From Multifurca ochricompacta (taxonomy: Eukaryota; Basidiomycota; Agaricomycetes; Russulales; Russulaceae), in contig WTXG01000098.1 in the NCBI GenBank assembly GCA_022496185.1, forward strand, positions 62,001 to 126,000: a DNA stretch of 64,000 bases. Reading direction: 5' to 3'. Below, in pieces: positions 10,880 through 21,574 of this stretch. The position numbers were made by a program, and so were the translations under genes. Positions within the stretch are counted from its first letter, which is position 1; each line of letters starts with the position of its first letter. The notes under the pieces were generated by a model, which was not told the origin of the DNA, ran no database searches, and saw only the letters and a program-made list of their open reading frames with translations.

Positions 10880-11110
10880 CGCGAAAATCATAGCTCATTA
10901 TGAGACATACATGGTTCCCTTGCTGCAAATTTGGACAGCTTCACTATTAAAGATCTCAGAATTACCATCCGTCAGCATAAAAGAGACTGAGAGAATGAAT
11001 TTTGGACGATGCTATTGCTTGGCGGGTAAGAGGGTTAAGTCCACAAATTCAAGCTTGAATTCAAGGAGTGCTCTAGTTACTTGGGCAAAAAGCCTACAGA
11101 TGAATTAAGT
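10880..11110 (-). repeat. Duplicated 3'-flank module of the F-box array (copy 2)
   Basis: This is homologous to 2420-2700. It starts immediately right of the hAT-like element and ends near the 3' end of F-box copy C. Confidence 0.5.
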
Positions 11111-11280
11111 GTTTACATCAGCGTGCCTCCACGTGCACTCTTCATTCCATGTGAGTGATAATTAAAATTACACAAAAGAAATTAGAGATGGACTGTTACA
11201 GCGATCTCACATAAGAAGGACGAGAGCACCCAACAATGGCCGGACGGTAGATAACAGGCAGGTCATCGAAATCTACCATG

Positions 11281-12667
11281 TTACCACAATGGGAGGTGTC
11301 CATAGTGCACATCTAAGGTAGGCTGATCGGGGAGCTGGCGTGCAGTGACAAACTTCGCAATAGGTGCTGACTTTCGAGAGCCCTCGAAATGAAGGAGCCG
11401 CAGTGCTGGTAACACTTCCATGACCGGGCCATCGGCAGCGTCTTCTAGTGCATGCGCAACGAGTGGCCCCAGATATTCAGATACATGTAGGTTACTCACA
11501 GTAATGAAGGGGCGAAAGAGCTCGAGCCACTCTAGGACACCTATCTCCTCTTGTCTCGCTGGCTTTGGAAAATGTCCGCGAATGTTAAGCTCTCCTACGC
11601 AGGAGAAGAGAGGGGAACACTGATTGCATATCTCTGCCATAGAAGAGACCTGCCAGTCGAGAGGTTTGCATGCGATCCGCAGAGTTAGGCGCCCAGGAGT
11701 GTCCATCTCTCCTAACTCAGAGAGGGTGATGTAGACGCCAAAGTCAAAAGATTCCAACGTCGCTTTGCCGAATCCCATGAGATTTTCTGCGCGGGAGATA
11801 AACTGATGGAGTTGAGGGACATCAAAGATGAGTTGATTGAATAATGTTGCGTAGAAGTAGTCGAGCGCGGGAGCGTCAATACCGGCAATGAGGTCTTCCA
11901 GGTACTCGCTGGTGCCACGAAATATGAAATGTTGAGAGTGAAAAGGACAGCGCGTCTGAGTGGAGGCGCACTTTTCTGATTTGGGCGGGAAGACGGAGAA
12001 GCGAAGACGATCCAAAGCATTTTGAGCTGAGTCATCCCCGACAGGCTCGTGACGAGCGATTCGGGCGAGAAGTACCCGGCGCTTGGAATTCCATAAGTCG
12101 AAGGTCAACAAGGTCCTTGGTCGACAACAGAAGCTTTGGCAACATAGGAAAGGGAATTCCATTGAAGAGAAGAACCCGTAAGCGCGGTGCTGACTCACAC
12201 AAATTTATGCTGGGGAGGACCGATAGTTCACCTCCATCGTGAAATATGAGCGAAAAGTACTCGAGAGCCGGAAATGGTTGCTGCTTCAGAGCCGCCAACT
12301 TGTCAAATAGTGACTTTGTTAAAAAGAGTTTGATTTTATACGTGCGAGCAGGGTGTTCGAGTGCAGTGATGATGTTATCTTCGTCTTTCAAAGCCGGAGG
12401 CGTGCGCTCCATGACCCTACCGTACTGTATGCTGATGGGCAACGCTGGCCAACAGTCCAGAGTTCTCCGAACGGGCGTTCCATCTGTGCAGAGAAGTCGC
12501 AGGTCGAGACGACGGGGTGACGCGAAAATAAGATATCTCCATCTTCTACATATGTGCGTGAGCCTGTGCCATTCCCACATGTCGTCTGTTGGACCATTTA
12601 AAGTGAAGAGCCGATGACGATTGAATATTTCTAGAAGGACATCGTCGGGCAGCGAACTAATGGTCAC
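11281..12667 (-). pseudogene. F-box protein pseudogene (array copy C), two frameshifts
   Basis: It is collinear with copies A and B from the F-box (ISSLPDDVLLEIFNRHRL, WHRLTHICRRWRYLIFASP) to the C-terminus (DQPTLDVHYGHLPLW), but in three frames. The first shift is near 12088, in LRLM before the IPS-GYFSPES segment, where one base is missing relative to copy A. The second is near 11935, just before ISEYLED-type sequence (RGTSEYLEDLIAGIDAP), again one base short. There is no early stop other than those created by the shifts, so the decay is recent or could be a sequencing problem. The frame opens on GTG, as in copies A and B. Confidence 0.8.
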
Positions 12668-13011
12668 GCATTCGTGATCCTCACTAGTGCCTGTGGCCAG
12701 ACCAAAGAGTCAGTGTTTGTTCCTGGCGCTGTGGATATGGCGTACCGTTATCATGAAGAATGCTGCCACGCCCACCAGTTTGTTTCTTTCTGATTTTAGA
12801 GAATAGACGGCTGATTGTGCCGTTGACCCTGGAGATGATCCCAGTCGGGGAGAGTTTTAGAGCATGAGAGGTAGCATGATTAGGATTTGGAGATCTGGGG
12901 ACGCCTTGTCAGTTCAGCTTTGCTTTCGCAACAAGGTCTATAGAATTGTTCGGACGTACTGTTGGGAGCTCATTGATGGAGCATAAGTGGACACGAGGCA
13001 GAGCACCGGCC
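12668..13011 (-). promoter_or_regulatory. Conserved 5' flank of the F-box array (copy C)
   Basis: This is homologous to 4230-4640 and 7259-7600. The homology resumes at 13337-13428, after the solo LTR at 13012-13336. Confidence 0.5.
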
Positions 13012-13336
13012 TGTTACGTTAAATGCTCGATGGCTGTACATTTAGTTTATTAATTATTTTATTAATTTCTTTCTCTTGCTTCCTCTTTGTTAGCGTTCAT
13101 TCCATGTCATTCCACCTACTTGTCATCGCTAAGTAACATCGTACCTCTGAACTATATAAATACAGTAGAGACAAAGCGCAAAGACTGAGCTCTTGTATCT
13201 ACAAGCTTAGTTAACTCCAGAAATCCAACTCCCTTCTTGCTTCTGCATTGCGTGCTCGAGCATTATCTCATCATCAGAACTGTCAAGTTTATCTTTGACA
13301 ATCGAACTATACGCAGAACGGTCAGCCACCGTAACA
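13012..13336 (+). mobile_element. Solo LTR, TGTTACG...CGTAACA type, 325 bp
   Basis: It starts TGTTACGTTAAATGC, ends GCCACCGTAACA and has a TATA box (CTATATAAATAC) near 13155. The terminal octamers match those of the G1/G2 LTRs, but the body differs. It interrupts the F-box copy C 5' flank, and the uninterrupted site is preserved in copy B near 7590. I see no clean 5-bp duplication. Confidence 0.7.
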
Positions 13337-13436
13337 GGCTCTTATATACGGTTTGGGGGCGCTTTTTTAGGCAAGGACAAGGTAGGCGCCAACTTCAGTA
13401 TCAAGAGAAATTACATTTGCTAGCATGACTGCTAGT

Positions 13437-13937
13437 TAGTGATGTGCCTGGCCCGGCTCAAAGCCGGAAGCCGGGCCAAGCCGGGCCTGTTTGGGCCGGG
13501 CCAAGCCAGGCCGTTGTGACGGCCCAGCAAGGGCTTTGGCCCGGCTCAGAGAAACTAAAAGCCAAAGCCGCCGGCTCAGGCTGCGGCTTTCAACAGCACA
13601 TACAAGTGCAAAAGCAATCATCAAAATCAGTACAAATCTGATCACAAAGTGGTTGATTTGGCTCACGTGATCATGTTTATTGTGGCATTTCAAACTTTTT
13701 TTCGATATAGCTTTGCAATACGTAACACACTAAGTCATATTTGGATTAGCTGAACTATAACTACTAGTTATATGTCATAAAATTTTCTCTGCCAAAAGCC
13801 GTGGCTTGGGCCAAGCCGGGCCAGGGCCAAGCCGTCTGTGGCGGCTTTGGCTCGGCCCAGACTTCAGGAAAGCTGGAGCCGCCCCAGGCCGAGCCAAAGC
13901 CGCGGCTTTTGGGCCAAGCCGGGCCGGAACATCACTA
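13437..13937. mobile_element. hAT-like MITE, 501 bp
   Basis: The ends are TAGTGATGTGCC and ...GGAACATCACTA, with a perfect 8-bp duplication CTGCTAGT (13429-13436 and 13938-13945). The subterminal arms are built of GGCCCGGCTT/AAGCCGGGCC repeats, and the centre is ~250 bp of AT-rich unique sequence shared in inverted orientation with the element at 35645. It is non-autonomous. Confidence 0.9.
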
Positions 13938-13945
13938 CTGCTAGT

Positions 13946-15030
13946 AGGGTGTCACATTGGGATGGACCTTTGATCAAGGCTGCACTCCCCCATCCCCTGC
14001 CCACCTCCTACTGTGACCCCCTCTGCCCAGGTACAGCCCCCTTCCCAGGGTAGGAAGAAGAAGGCCAAGACGTCCTTAGCCCAGGCCACGCCCCTCCTGC
14101 CTCTGCTGCAGTTTCAGCCTCGCCCCCTCCTACACCCTCCCTTGCTTCCTTCGCCTTGATTGCACGCGCTCCGGCGCGTCCCAGCGTTGTAATTTCCCCC
14201 TCCCGCTTGCCTGGTGCGGACCCCCCTGGTGCTCTCAAGAAGACGCCGCAGGAGCTCTGCACCCACCTCAACACCTGCTTGGCCCAGTCCAAGCACTAGG
14301 TTCGGTTGTCTGCCGCGAGGTGGACCACCAAGAACAACCTGGTCCTCACTGGTGCGGCAGATGTCTCTGCCTCCTCCCTCCACACCGCCCAGTCTCTCCT
14401 GACCAAGGAGCTGGACATATTCCTGTCAGCGGACTCCAAGGCTCCGCTTCTTACCTCCTCCCGGCCTAACGTGAGATGGTCACGTGTTACGGTCAACGGC
14501 CTCCTAACGGGGGTCTCCCTTACCTCCGTGGCTCATGTCCCTTGGGTCATCCATGAGGTGCTGGGCAGGAACAACCGTTCGTACCGAGGCCTTCAAGTGG
14601 CCCAGCTTCCCTCCTGGGTGTGACCCCCCTCCTCCTACACCTCCGGCTTGCTCTCATCGGTGGCTCTTGCATTCGAGAATCAGGACAGCTCGCTCCCGAA
14701 AGCAGTCCTGCACTGCGCACCCTGTTTGCCTTTGGGCATGAGTGCACTGTGTGGTGGTGGATAGACAACCCCCGGCAACTGTCCAAGAAGGCCACTTCCA
14801 GCCTACCTCCAGCTTGAGTCCTCTTGGACTCGCCTGGTTTATGTATAGGGTGACTCTGGCCCAGTTTTACTTACTTGCTACCTTTCTTAATTTCCCTTTG
14901 GGATTTTCATACAGGAGTTCAGTCTCTCATTACGGGCATACATGAAGAGTAGCTACTATTTACCCTTAGTAGCCGCGCGACTTGGGCTAGTCCTTGAAGC
15001 GCATTTATTATTGATTCAAAAGAAAAAAGG
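13946..15030 (+). mobile_element. ORF1-only LINE copy (degenerate)
   Basis: The frame at 14306-14623 reads RWTTKNNLVLTGAADVSA, then RPNVRWSRVTVNGLLTGVS and ends LQVAQLPSWV at a TGA; a further segment (LAFENQDSSL) follows. This is the C-terminal part of the LINE ORF1 protein also seen at 43262-43749. After the ORF1 end (about 14817) comes a ~200-bp 3' UTR with the LINE tail (GTAGCTACTATT...TAGTAGCCGCGCGACTTGG...GCGCATTTATTA) and an A-rich end. No reverse transcriptase or endonuclease lies between ORF1 and the tail. Upstream, proline-rich ORF1 N-terminal sequence is broken by stops. Confidence 0.7.
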
Positions 15031-15047
15031 AAAGCTGATACATGGCC

Positions 15048-15342
15048 TAAAGAACGCAGCCTGAGGTTAGATAATCCAAACTACCTAGAATGGTAGTTAT
15101 AATTCAGTTATGATGGTCAGAACTGAAGTGAACTGTACAGTGAGAGTGTCTTTAAATACTGTAAAAGAGTGTGCTTATAGTAACCAAGACAATAAAGGAT
15201 TGTGTCTAATCAAGTAAGGTATCAAGGTATTCACAGGAAGATGAAACACAGTCCTAGTGCTACTGCACAAGACACAACTTGCTTGTTAGTACTGCACACT
15301 TAGCGATTGATCCGACCTGGCCATATTGATCCATTTCTGACA
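15048..15342 (-). repeat. Copia2 3' LTR
   Basis: 295 bp. It differs from the other LTR at four positions, all CpG against TpG/CpA. The polypurine tract (minus CACGGGGGGA) abuts it at 15343-15352. Confidence 0.9.
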
Positions 15343-15369
15343 TCCCCCCGTGATTGAGACAATCCTGGA

Positions 15370-15768
15370 TTAGATAAGCCCTAGTCCAGTGATGAAGTCT
15401 TGGAGTTGCGTATGCGCGTGTGGTTTTGTGAATCCATCAGCCAGCATTTCTCCAGTGGGTGTTCTGATTAGATCGATGTGTCCCTGTTTGACGTATTTGC
15501 GAATGGCATGGAATTTGATAGCAATGTGTTTGGATCTTCGCCCGGTCATGGGGTTGAGAGCCAAGTCGACTGCCCCTTTGTTATCGCCATGTAAGGGAAT
15601 CGGATCTGTAACATCGTAGCCAAGTTCCGAGAGGAAACTCCGGTACCAAGTGGCTTGATTTGCCGCTTCGGCAAGTGCCATGTACTCTGTGTGAGTGGTG
15701 CTTTGGGCGACAGTCTTCTGCTTACGCGAGGTCCAAGAGATGGATGAGTCAGCGAGTAAGAAGACATA
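15370..15768 (-). pseudogene. Copia2 RNase H, C-terminal part
   Basis: It reads SWTSRKQKTVAQSTTHTEYM, ALAEAANQATWY, HGDNKGAVDLALNP, RSKHIAIKFHAIR, LADGFTKPHAHTQL, the standard end of a copia polyprotein. The N-terminal part of the same domain (GYSDSSLGD) is at 30717-30800, separated by the G1 insertion. Confidence 0.9.
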
Positions 15769-15773
15769 GCCCG

Positions 15774-16215
15774 TGTTACGTCCGGTGCGGGACGTTCCAC
15801 ACAACTTGTGTGACAGCGTGATACGGGGGTTCAGATAAGAGACCAATAAGGCCTCTTGGAGTGAAGGATGACGAGTCAAAGTCAAAGAGGCTGTACTCTA
15901 AGACGATGGTGAGCGGAGAGTGCCAAAAGCACCGAGACAAGAAGACGTTCGAGAATCAAAGGAGAGTCCAGAAGACTAGCACCGATGTATTCAATAAGTC
16001 GAGTCTGAGCTTTACAGTGTAGGCTACAGTGGACTTATATACGTAAGGAAACGGGCGTCTGTTGATAAGGAATCACGGAGTCAAGTGGGCCCAAATATCT
16101 GGAAGCGGAGGGCGTAAAGCCTGGCTTCTACTGATAGGGAACTAAGTAAGTGTCCAGTCGTACGATAAGGCGATAAGCGATAAGCAGTGATAAGAGTCCG
16201 TAAACATAAGCAAAC
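15774..16215 (-). repeat. G1 3' LTR, outer part
   Basis: The first 442 bp (plus-strand order) of the LTR, interrupted at CAAAC by G2. It contains the minus-strand TATA box (TATATAAG) and the AGACTCGACTT block discussed under self-priming. Confidence 0.9.
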
Positions 16216-16793
16216 TGTTACGTCTGGTGTGAGACGTTCTGCACGACTTGTGTGACAGCGTTGTACAGATGTTCAGATAAGAGGTCAATAAGGCCTCTTG
16301 GAGTTTAAGATGGATGAGTCAAAGTCAACGGGGCTGCTCCCGAGTGACAATGTTGAGCGGAAAGTGCCAAAAGCACTGAGACGGTTGAGTCAGAGGTTTC
16401 AAGGGGAAGTCCAGAAGACAAACACCGATGTATTCAATAAGTCGAGTCTGAGGTCTACAAGGTAGCTACAGCGGACTTATATACGTAATTGAATGGGCGT
16501 CTATAGATAAGATAACGGAGTCAAGTGGGCCCGAATATACGAAAGCGGAGGGCGTAAAGCCTGGCTTCTGATAGGGGATTAAGTAAGTGTCCGGTCGTAA
16601 AGATAAGGGATAAGATAAGAGTCCAAACACAAGTACAGTAACACAAACATGGACAAAGGCAATCACGGGGAGGGGAGTAGGGCACGTGAAGGATCCCACG
16701 ATGGAGACGTGATCTGATAATGTAAAGTAGATGGCAAGGAAGGGTCGTCGTTCGGTAAGAGAAAGAAAACAGGAAGAGACGGGGTTCGTAACA
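16216..16793 (-). repeat. G2 3' LTR
   Basis: 578 bp, TGTTACGTCTGG...GGTTCGTAACA. It differs from the partner LTR at five positions, all CpG transitions. The polypurine tract (minus AGAAGAGGGGGTGA) abuts it at 16794-16807. Confidence 0.95.
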
Positions 16794-16824
16794 TCACCCC
16801 CTCTTCTGGTTCTAGCAGACCTGG

Positions 16825-18023
16825 CTAGAAACGACTCGTACCGTCATCATCCTGTATCAACTCCAAGTAATCGTCGGCTACATTACAATCATCCATCGTG
16901 TAGTTCTCCTTGTCCGAGTCCTGCGGACATTGGTGGGTACGAAGGAACCCATACAGACTGCGCTGACCGCATAGGCGGCACATGTCGTAGATCAGGCAGT
17001 CCAACTCGCGGTGCCCCGAGTTATGGCAGAGGCACTTGCCGCACCATCCCGACGGATTGACGATCGTCGGGGCGACTCCTATATGGCGAAAGATGCAGAA
17101 CCGGCTCCAATGGAGGTTGCTGCGACAATGCCGGCACCACTTGCGATTCAGGGGGCAGTTCCAGCTGATGTGATACTTGCTATCACATCGCCAGCACGTC
17201 TCCCCACGAGGATTCTCATGCATGCGCAGCATCTCGAACCGATTCGGTAGCAACACCGGGGCAGCCCCCAATGATCGTGGGGGTAGGGGTCGAGCATATG
17301 TATCGGCGTACCTCTCGGCAATCGTCTGGTAGGCGTCTCCTATCTCCAGCCTCTTCCTGATCTCCACCAACTCCTGTTCCACCTGGAACATCCCATTCGT
17401 CAGTCTTGCCATCATCTTCGCATGCTCTTTATACTGTCTGTTGAGTGTTGTGCGCAGTGTCAGGTTCTTCCGCAGTCTCATCACTTCGGCTTTGAGACGC
17501 GGAAGGCACATGTCGTTGAGCACCTCGTCGATGGCAAACGCGCGGGAGTCTTCAGCAGCCAGATGTCCCAGCTGCTCGTCAGTCAGGGTGTGGTGAAGAC
17601 GTCCGGTATACCTTTCCTCTAAATAGACCGGGGCCCCATAGACAGGGCCATCCTTCTTCATACACCCAGTGACATCCATTCCTCCATTAGTATAAAATAT
17701 GTATTTGGCAATGGCAGTGGTTCCGTCTGCCATGGTGATCTCGAGAGGGAAATAGGTCGATGAGTTGGGATTGTTAGTGAAGAAAGGGAACTCGGGCACC
17801 TCGTCGTCCATGTCCATGCCTAGCAGGTCATTTGGGTGCGGTTCTTCGCTGTGCTTGAAATCATCATTCAGGTTGGGGACTGGTTTTTGACCCGGGCCTC
17901 GGCAGCTTCGTAGTTGATCGGGGAGGAGGGACGTGTGGAGGGATGAGCAGAGGGGAAGTTCTCAACCACTGCGGTGGTGGCAGTGAAAGCATCGATGGCA
18001 GCGTTGGCAGCGACAAAAGACAT
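16825..18023 (-). CDS. G2 ORF3: coiled-coil protein with four zinc-knuckle-like clusters (frameshifted)
   Basis: An extra ORF downstream of pol, in the position of env in other elements, starting at ATG 18021-18023 (MSFVAANAAIDAF), 76 bp after the pol stop, and ending 31 bp before the LTR. One base is missing near 17883 relative to G1, so the frame shifts between the N-terminal 50 residues and the rest (from 17817: MDMDDEVPEFPFF). Recognisable parts are an acidic/serine-proline N-terminus, a conserved block (EITMADGTTAIAKYIFYTNG), a charged helical stretch likely to be a coiled coil (LPRLKAEVMRLRKNL to VEIRKRLEIGD), then CWRCDSKYHISWNC and CRHCRSNLHWSRFC (both CX2CX4HX4C), CGKC...H...C and CRLC...H..C. 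It ends with an acidic tail. There is no signal peptide or membrane segment, so it is not an envelope gene. A nucleic-acid-binding role is inferred. Confidence 0.75.
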
Positions 18024-18098
18024 GATAGATCAGATGGTGTTAGGACGTTGCTGGGGAGCATGTACTGAAGAAATGGATGGGGCTTCAGGGCGTTCCTT

Positions 18099-21000
18099 TT
18101 AAACGTTTCTGGGCGCTTCTGGATGCCGAATGTGGAACTCCGAGATAAGGGTCGGAGCGGAGATATCCCCGGCGGGTTCCCACGAATTGTCAGAGTCTGG
18201 GAATCCCTTCCACTTGATCAGGTAATATAGTTTGCGCCCTCGGCCTTGTCGCTTGGAGTCTAGAACGCGCTCCACTTCCCATTCTTCTTCGCCATCGATA
18301 AGGTCAGGTGGGGGTCTCGGGAAGTTCTCTCCATGAATGGAGGTTTCCTTGTAAGGGGTTAGAAGCTTGGCATGGAAGACTGGATGGATCTTCCATTTTG
18401 GCAGTAACTGTAACTCGTAAGACACATCTGACAGCTTCCTTGTGATCCGGAAGGGTCCGTGACGTCGGGGCGCTAATTTGGCCGTGGGGTGTGATGTGTG
18501 AATGTTCCTACCCTCGAGCCATACCCAGTCATTGGTCTGATAAGGTGTGAATGTGCTTGGCTGAGCTGCCTGAAGCTGTTGTGCCTTTATCAGATTTTCA
18601 TTGGCTGATTTCCGCAGCTCCTCCCATTGGCCGATTCGTTCGGTTACCGACAGGACGTTGATAGGCTTATCTGCCCACGTGGTACGTGGAGTCCAGCCCA
18701 TGATAAGGGAGAAGGGGGTGGCTTTCGTCGTTCCATTGGGCCATGAATTGTGAGCGAATTCCGCCGTCGACAGCCATTCTGCCCAGTCGTCCTGCCTGCC
18801 GTTACACCAAAACCGGAGATACTGTTCTAACCATTGATTTGTCCGCTCGGACTGTCCGTCTGTCTGTGGATGGTATGCCGTCGAGATGTTCTGTGTGATG
18901 TCCAACGTCTTGCATAAGGCCCTCGCAAACGCCGATGTGAAACGGGTGTCTCGGTCAGAGATGATCTTTTTAGGGAGTCCGTAGTGACGATATACGTGGT
19001 TCAGGTATAGTTTCGCCACTCCTTCGGCTGTGATGGTTTCATTGCAGGGAATGAAGAGGGCCGCTTTGGAACAGTCATGATCCGTGACTGTAAGGATGGT
19101 GTCAAAGCCTTGTGATTTGGGCAGCTTGACAATGAAGTCCATGGCGATGGTCTGGAAAGGGGTCGATGTACTGGGAGTGATGGGAAGCATTGGTGGGATT
19201 TTTGGGTGCGTGTTCACCTTGTTTGCTTGACATGATGCACATCCTCGTACGTAGCTCTCGATGTCTTTTTTCATATTGGGCCACCAATAGTCTCGTTTGG
19301 CCAGGGCGTAGGTGTTGGCAATGCCTGGATGGCCGGCGGAGGGGAGGTCGTGATGAAAATGGATCACCCCCCTCTTAATGTTGTCGCCACCGGTGACAAC
19401 GAGTTGGTCCCCGTCTTTCCACCACAGACCGTTGATCTTCTTTAGATTATGAGCTTCCGCCCATGAATGGCACAGGTCCTGGTTCATATTTTGGGAAACT
19501 TGTGCCCAAAGGTCCATGTCATGGAGACTGACAATGGCTGTCTTAGCAAATACCTCCTCTGGGAGGACAGTGATGTCATTATTGTCGTCCTCCCCTGTAT
19601 GCATGTCTGGTCTGCGCGATAATGCATCTGCTCTAGCGTTCTGACTTCCGGCAATGTGTTTCAGTGTGAAGTTGTACTCTTCCAGTTCCAAGACCTCTCG
19701 TGCTACACGTCGACTGATCTTATGGGGTTCTTTCCAGTATAACAGGTTGGAATGATCAGTATAAATGATGGTCTTGTGAGGAGTTCCTGCCAGGTAGGGT
19801 CGCCAGTGTTGCAACGCCTTGACTATGGCTAGTAGCTCCCTGTCCCAGATGTCGTAGTTCCTTTCAGCGGGGGAGAAGGTCTCTGAGTAATATGCCACTG
19901 GGTGAAGTACTTGTGCGGCATCTCTTTGGTATAATACTGCCCCGTTTGCAAAGTGTGAGGTGTCCACCTCTACCTCAAAGGGGTGGTTCAGATCTGGTTG
20001 GATAAGTACTGGTTCCGAGCCGACGAGGTCCCTAATCTGTTCAAACGCCTGCTGCTGCGAGGCATCCCAATGCCATGGTACATCCTTTTTCAGTAAGTCG
20101 TTCAGTGGTCGCGCTATGCCCGAAAACCCCTTGACGAATCGCCGGTAGAAGTTGCAGAATCCAATGAACGATCGGACATCCTTGACGCAGGTTGGCACGG
20201 GCCATTCCCGGATTCCCTGTACTTTCATGGGATCCATACGCACTTGTCCTCCTTCCAGGATGACCCCTAGATACTCAACGCTCCGTTGTTCAAAGGAGCA
20301 TTTGGCAGGTTTGAGGTAGAGATCATGTTCTTGCAGTATATCCAGTACTTGATGTACACGACGTCGGTGGTGGTCCAAATCATCTGTGGTGGCTACTAGG
20401 ATGTCGTCCATGTAGACCACTACTTCTCCTGTGAGAATGAGATCGCGGAAGATGTGGTTCATCATAGACTGAAACGTTGCTGGCGAATTCGTAAGGCCAA
20501 AGAACATAACATTGGGTTCGAACAACCCTTGGTTTGTTTTGAACGCCGCCTTGCACTGGTCACCTTCCTTGATTCTAACGTTATTGTAGCCCCATTGCAC
20601 GTCCATCTTCGAGAAGAGGGACTTATCCCTCATGGTGTCAATGAGTTCGGAGATGAGCGGCAGGGGGTAGGCATTCTTTACGGTGTATGCGTTAATTCGC
20701 CAGTAATCCTGAACTGGTCGCAGCTTGCTGTCCTTCTTTTTGATGAAGAAGAAGGGCGAGGCGTACTGCGACTTGGATGGGCGAATATATCCTTTTGCCA
20801 AGTGTTCTTCAAGGAATTCTGTCAGTGCTACCTGCTCGGACTGGGACAGCGGATAGATTTTGCAATCTATTGCTGTAGGTGTATCGGGGAGTAGGTCTAT
20901 AGCGTGGTCCCATGGTCTGGAAGGTGGAAAGCGCTGGGATTCTTCTTCAGAGAACACCTTCCAGTGCCTATGGTAAACACTTGGTACTATGTCACTGTAT

Positions 21001-21574
21001 GTCCTTTCCGTCTGTCCTTGTATTGCTTTTTGGGCTAACTCTGATGCTTTAGTGACGTAACAGTAACCTGGGTCTTCCTCTCCTATACTCGTGGCATTGA
21101 TTGTCGGATGTCTGACTGCGTAGTCATAGCCTATGGATGTGATGATAGTGGGATATGATTCTTTGTCCATTGTCGCATCAGCCCAGTTGATCTTGGGCTC
21201 AAACGCGGCAAGCCACGGGTATCCCAAGATAAGATCTTCGTCTCCTAGGTCTGTAATCAGGAAACGGATGTTCTTCGTGGTCTCTCCAACCTGGACCCTC
21301 AGATCCATGTAATGAGTAATTTTTCCAGCACGGTTGGCCGTTCCGTCAATATTCCAAATGTTTTTTTCCTGGGGAAGTGCCAGCCGTCCCAGACCCATCG
21401 TCTTGATTAGTCATGGGTGTATGAAATTGTCTGTGGCTCCGGAGTCCACCAAAATGTCTCGATCGGCCGTCCTCTGTGTAGTTTCAAAATGGACTGGTAT
21501 TTTCAATGATTTGAATCGACTAGCATACACAGAGGTAACATGGAGTGCTCGTGCCCAGGCCGATGGGTTTGAGC
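18099..21574 (-). pseudogene. G2 pol: protease, RT, RNase H, integrase, chromodomain (one nonsense codon)
   Basis: The 1099-codon open part (21398-18099) holds the reverse transcriptase (VYMDDILVAT active site, SKMDVQWGYNNVRI), RNase H (EVDTSHFANGAVLYQ), the integrase zinc finger (H...H...CASC in FHHDLPSAGHPG to VRGCASCQAN), the DDE core (AMDFIVKLPKS, SDRDTRFTS, YHPQTDGQSERTNQWLEQ) and a C-terminal chromodomain (EEWEVERVLDSKRQ, YYLIKWKGFPDSDNSWEPA). The protease motif ILVDSGATDNF lies upstream and is cut off by TGA at 21411-21413, where G1 has a sense codon. Pol lies in the -1 frame relative to gag and overlaps its end at a T5 run. Chromodomain integrases are known to direct insertion to particular chromatin. 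Confidence 0.92.

Noticed and set aside
13444..14053. Open frames over the GGCCCGGCTT arms
   Set aside because: They are low-complexity frames produced by the GC-rich subterminal repeats of the MITE.
16825..18023. ORF3 as an envelope gene
   Set aside because: It has no signal peptide, transmembrane segment or furin-type site; the cysteine clusters are zinc-knuckle-like.
20510..20530. tRNA B-box-like GGTTCGAAC in pol (also at 27546 and 44955)
   Set aside because: They lie in coding or unstructured sequence with no A-box or cloverleaf around them.
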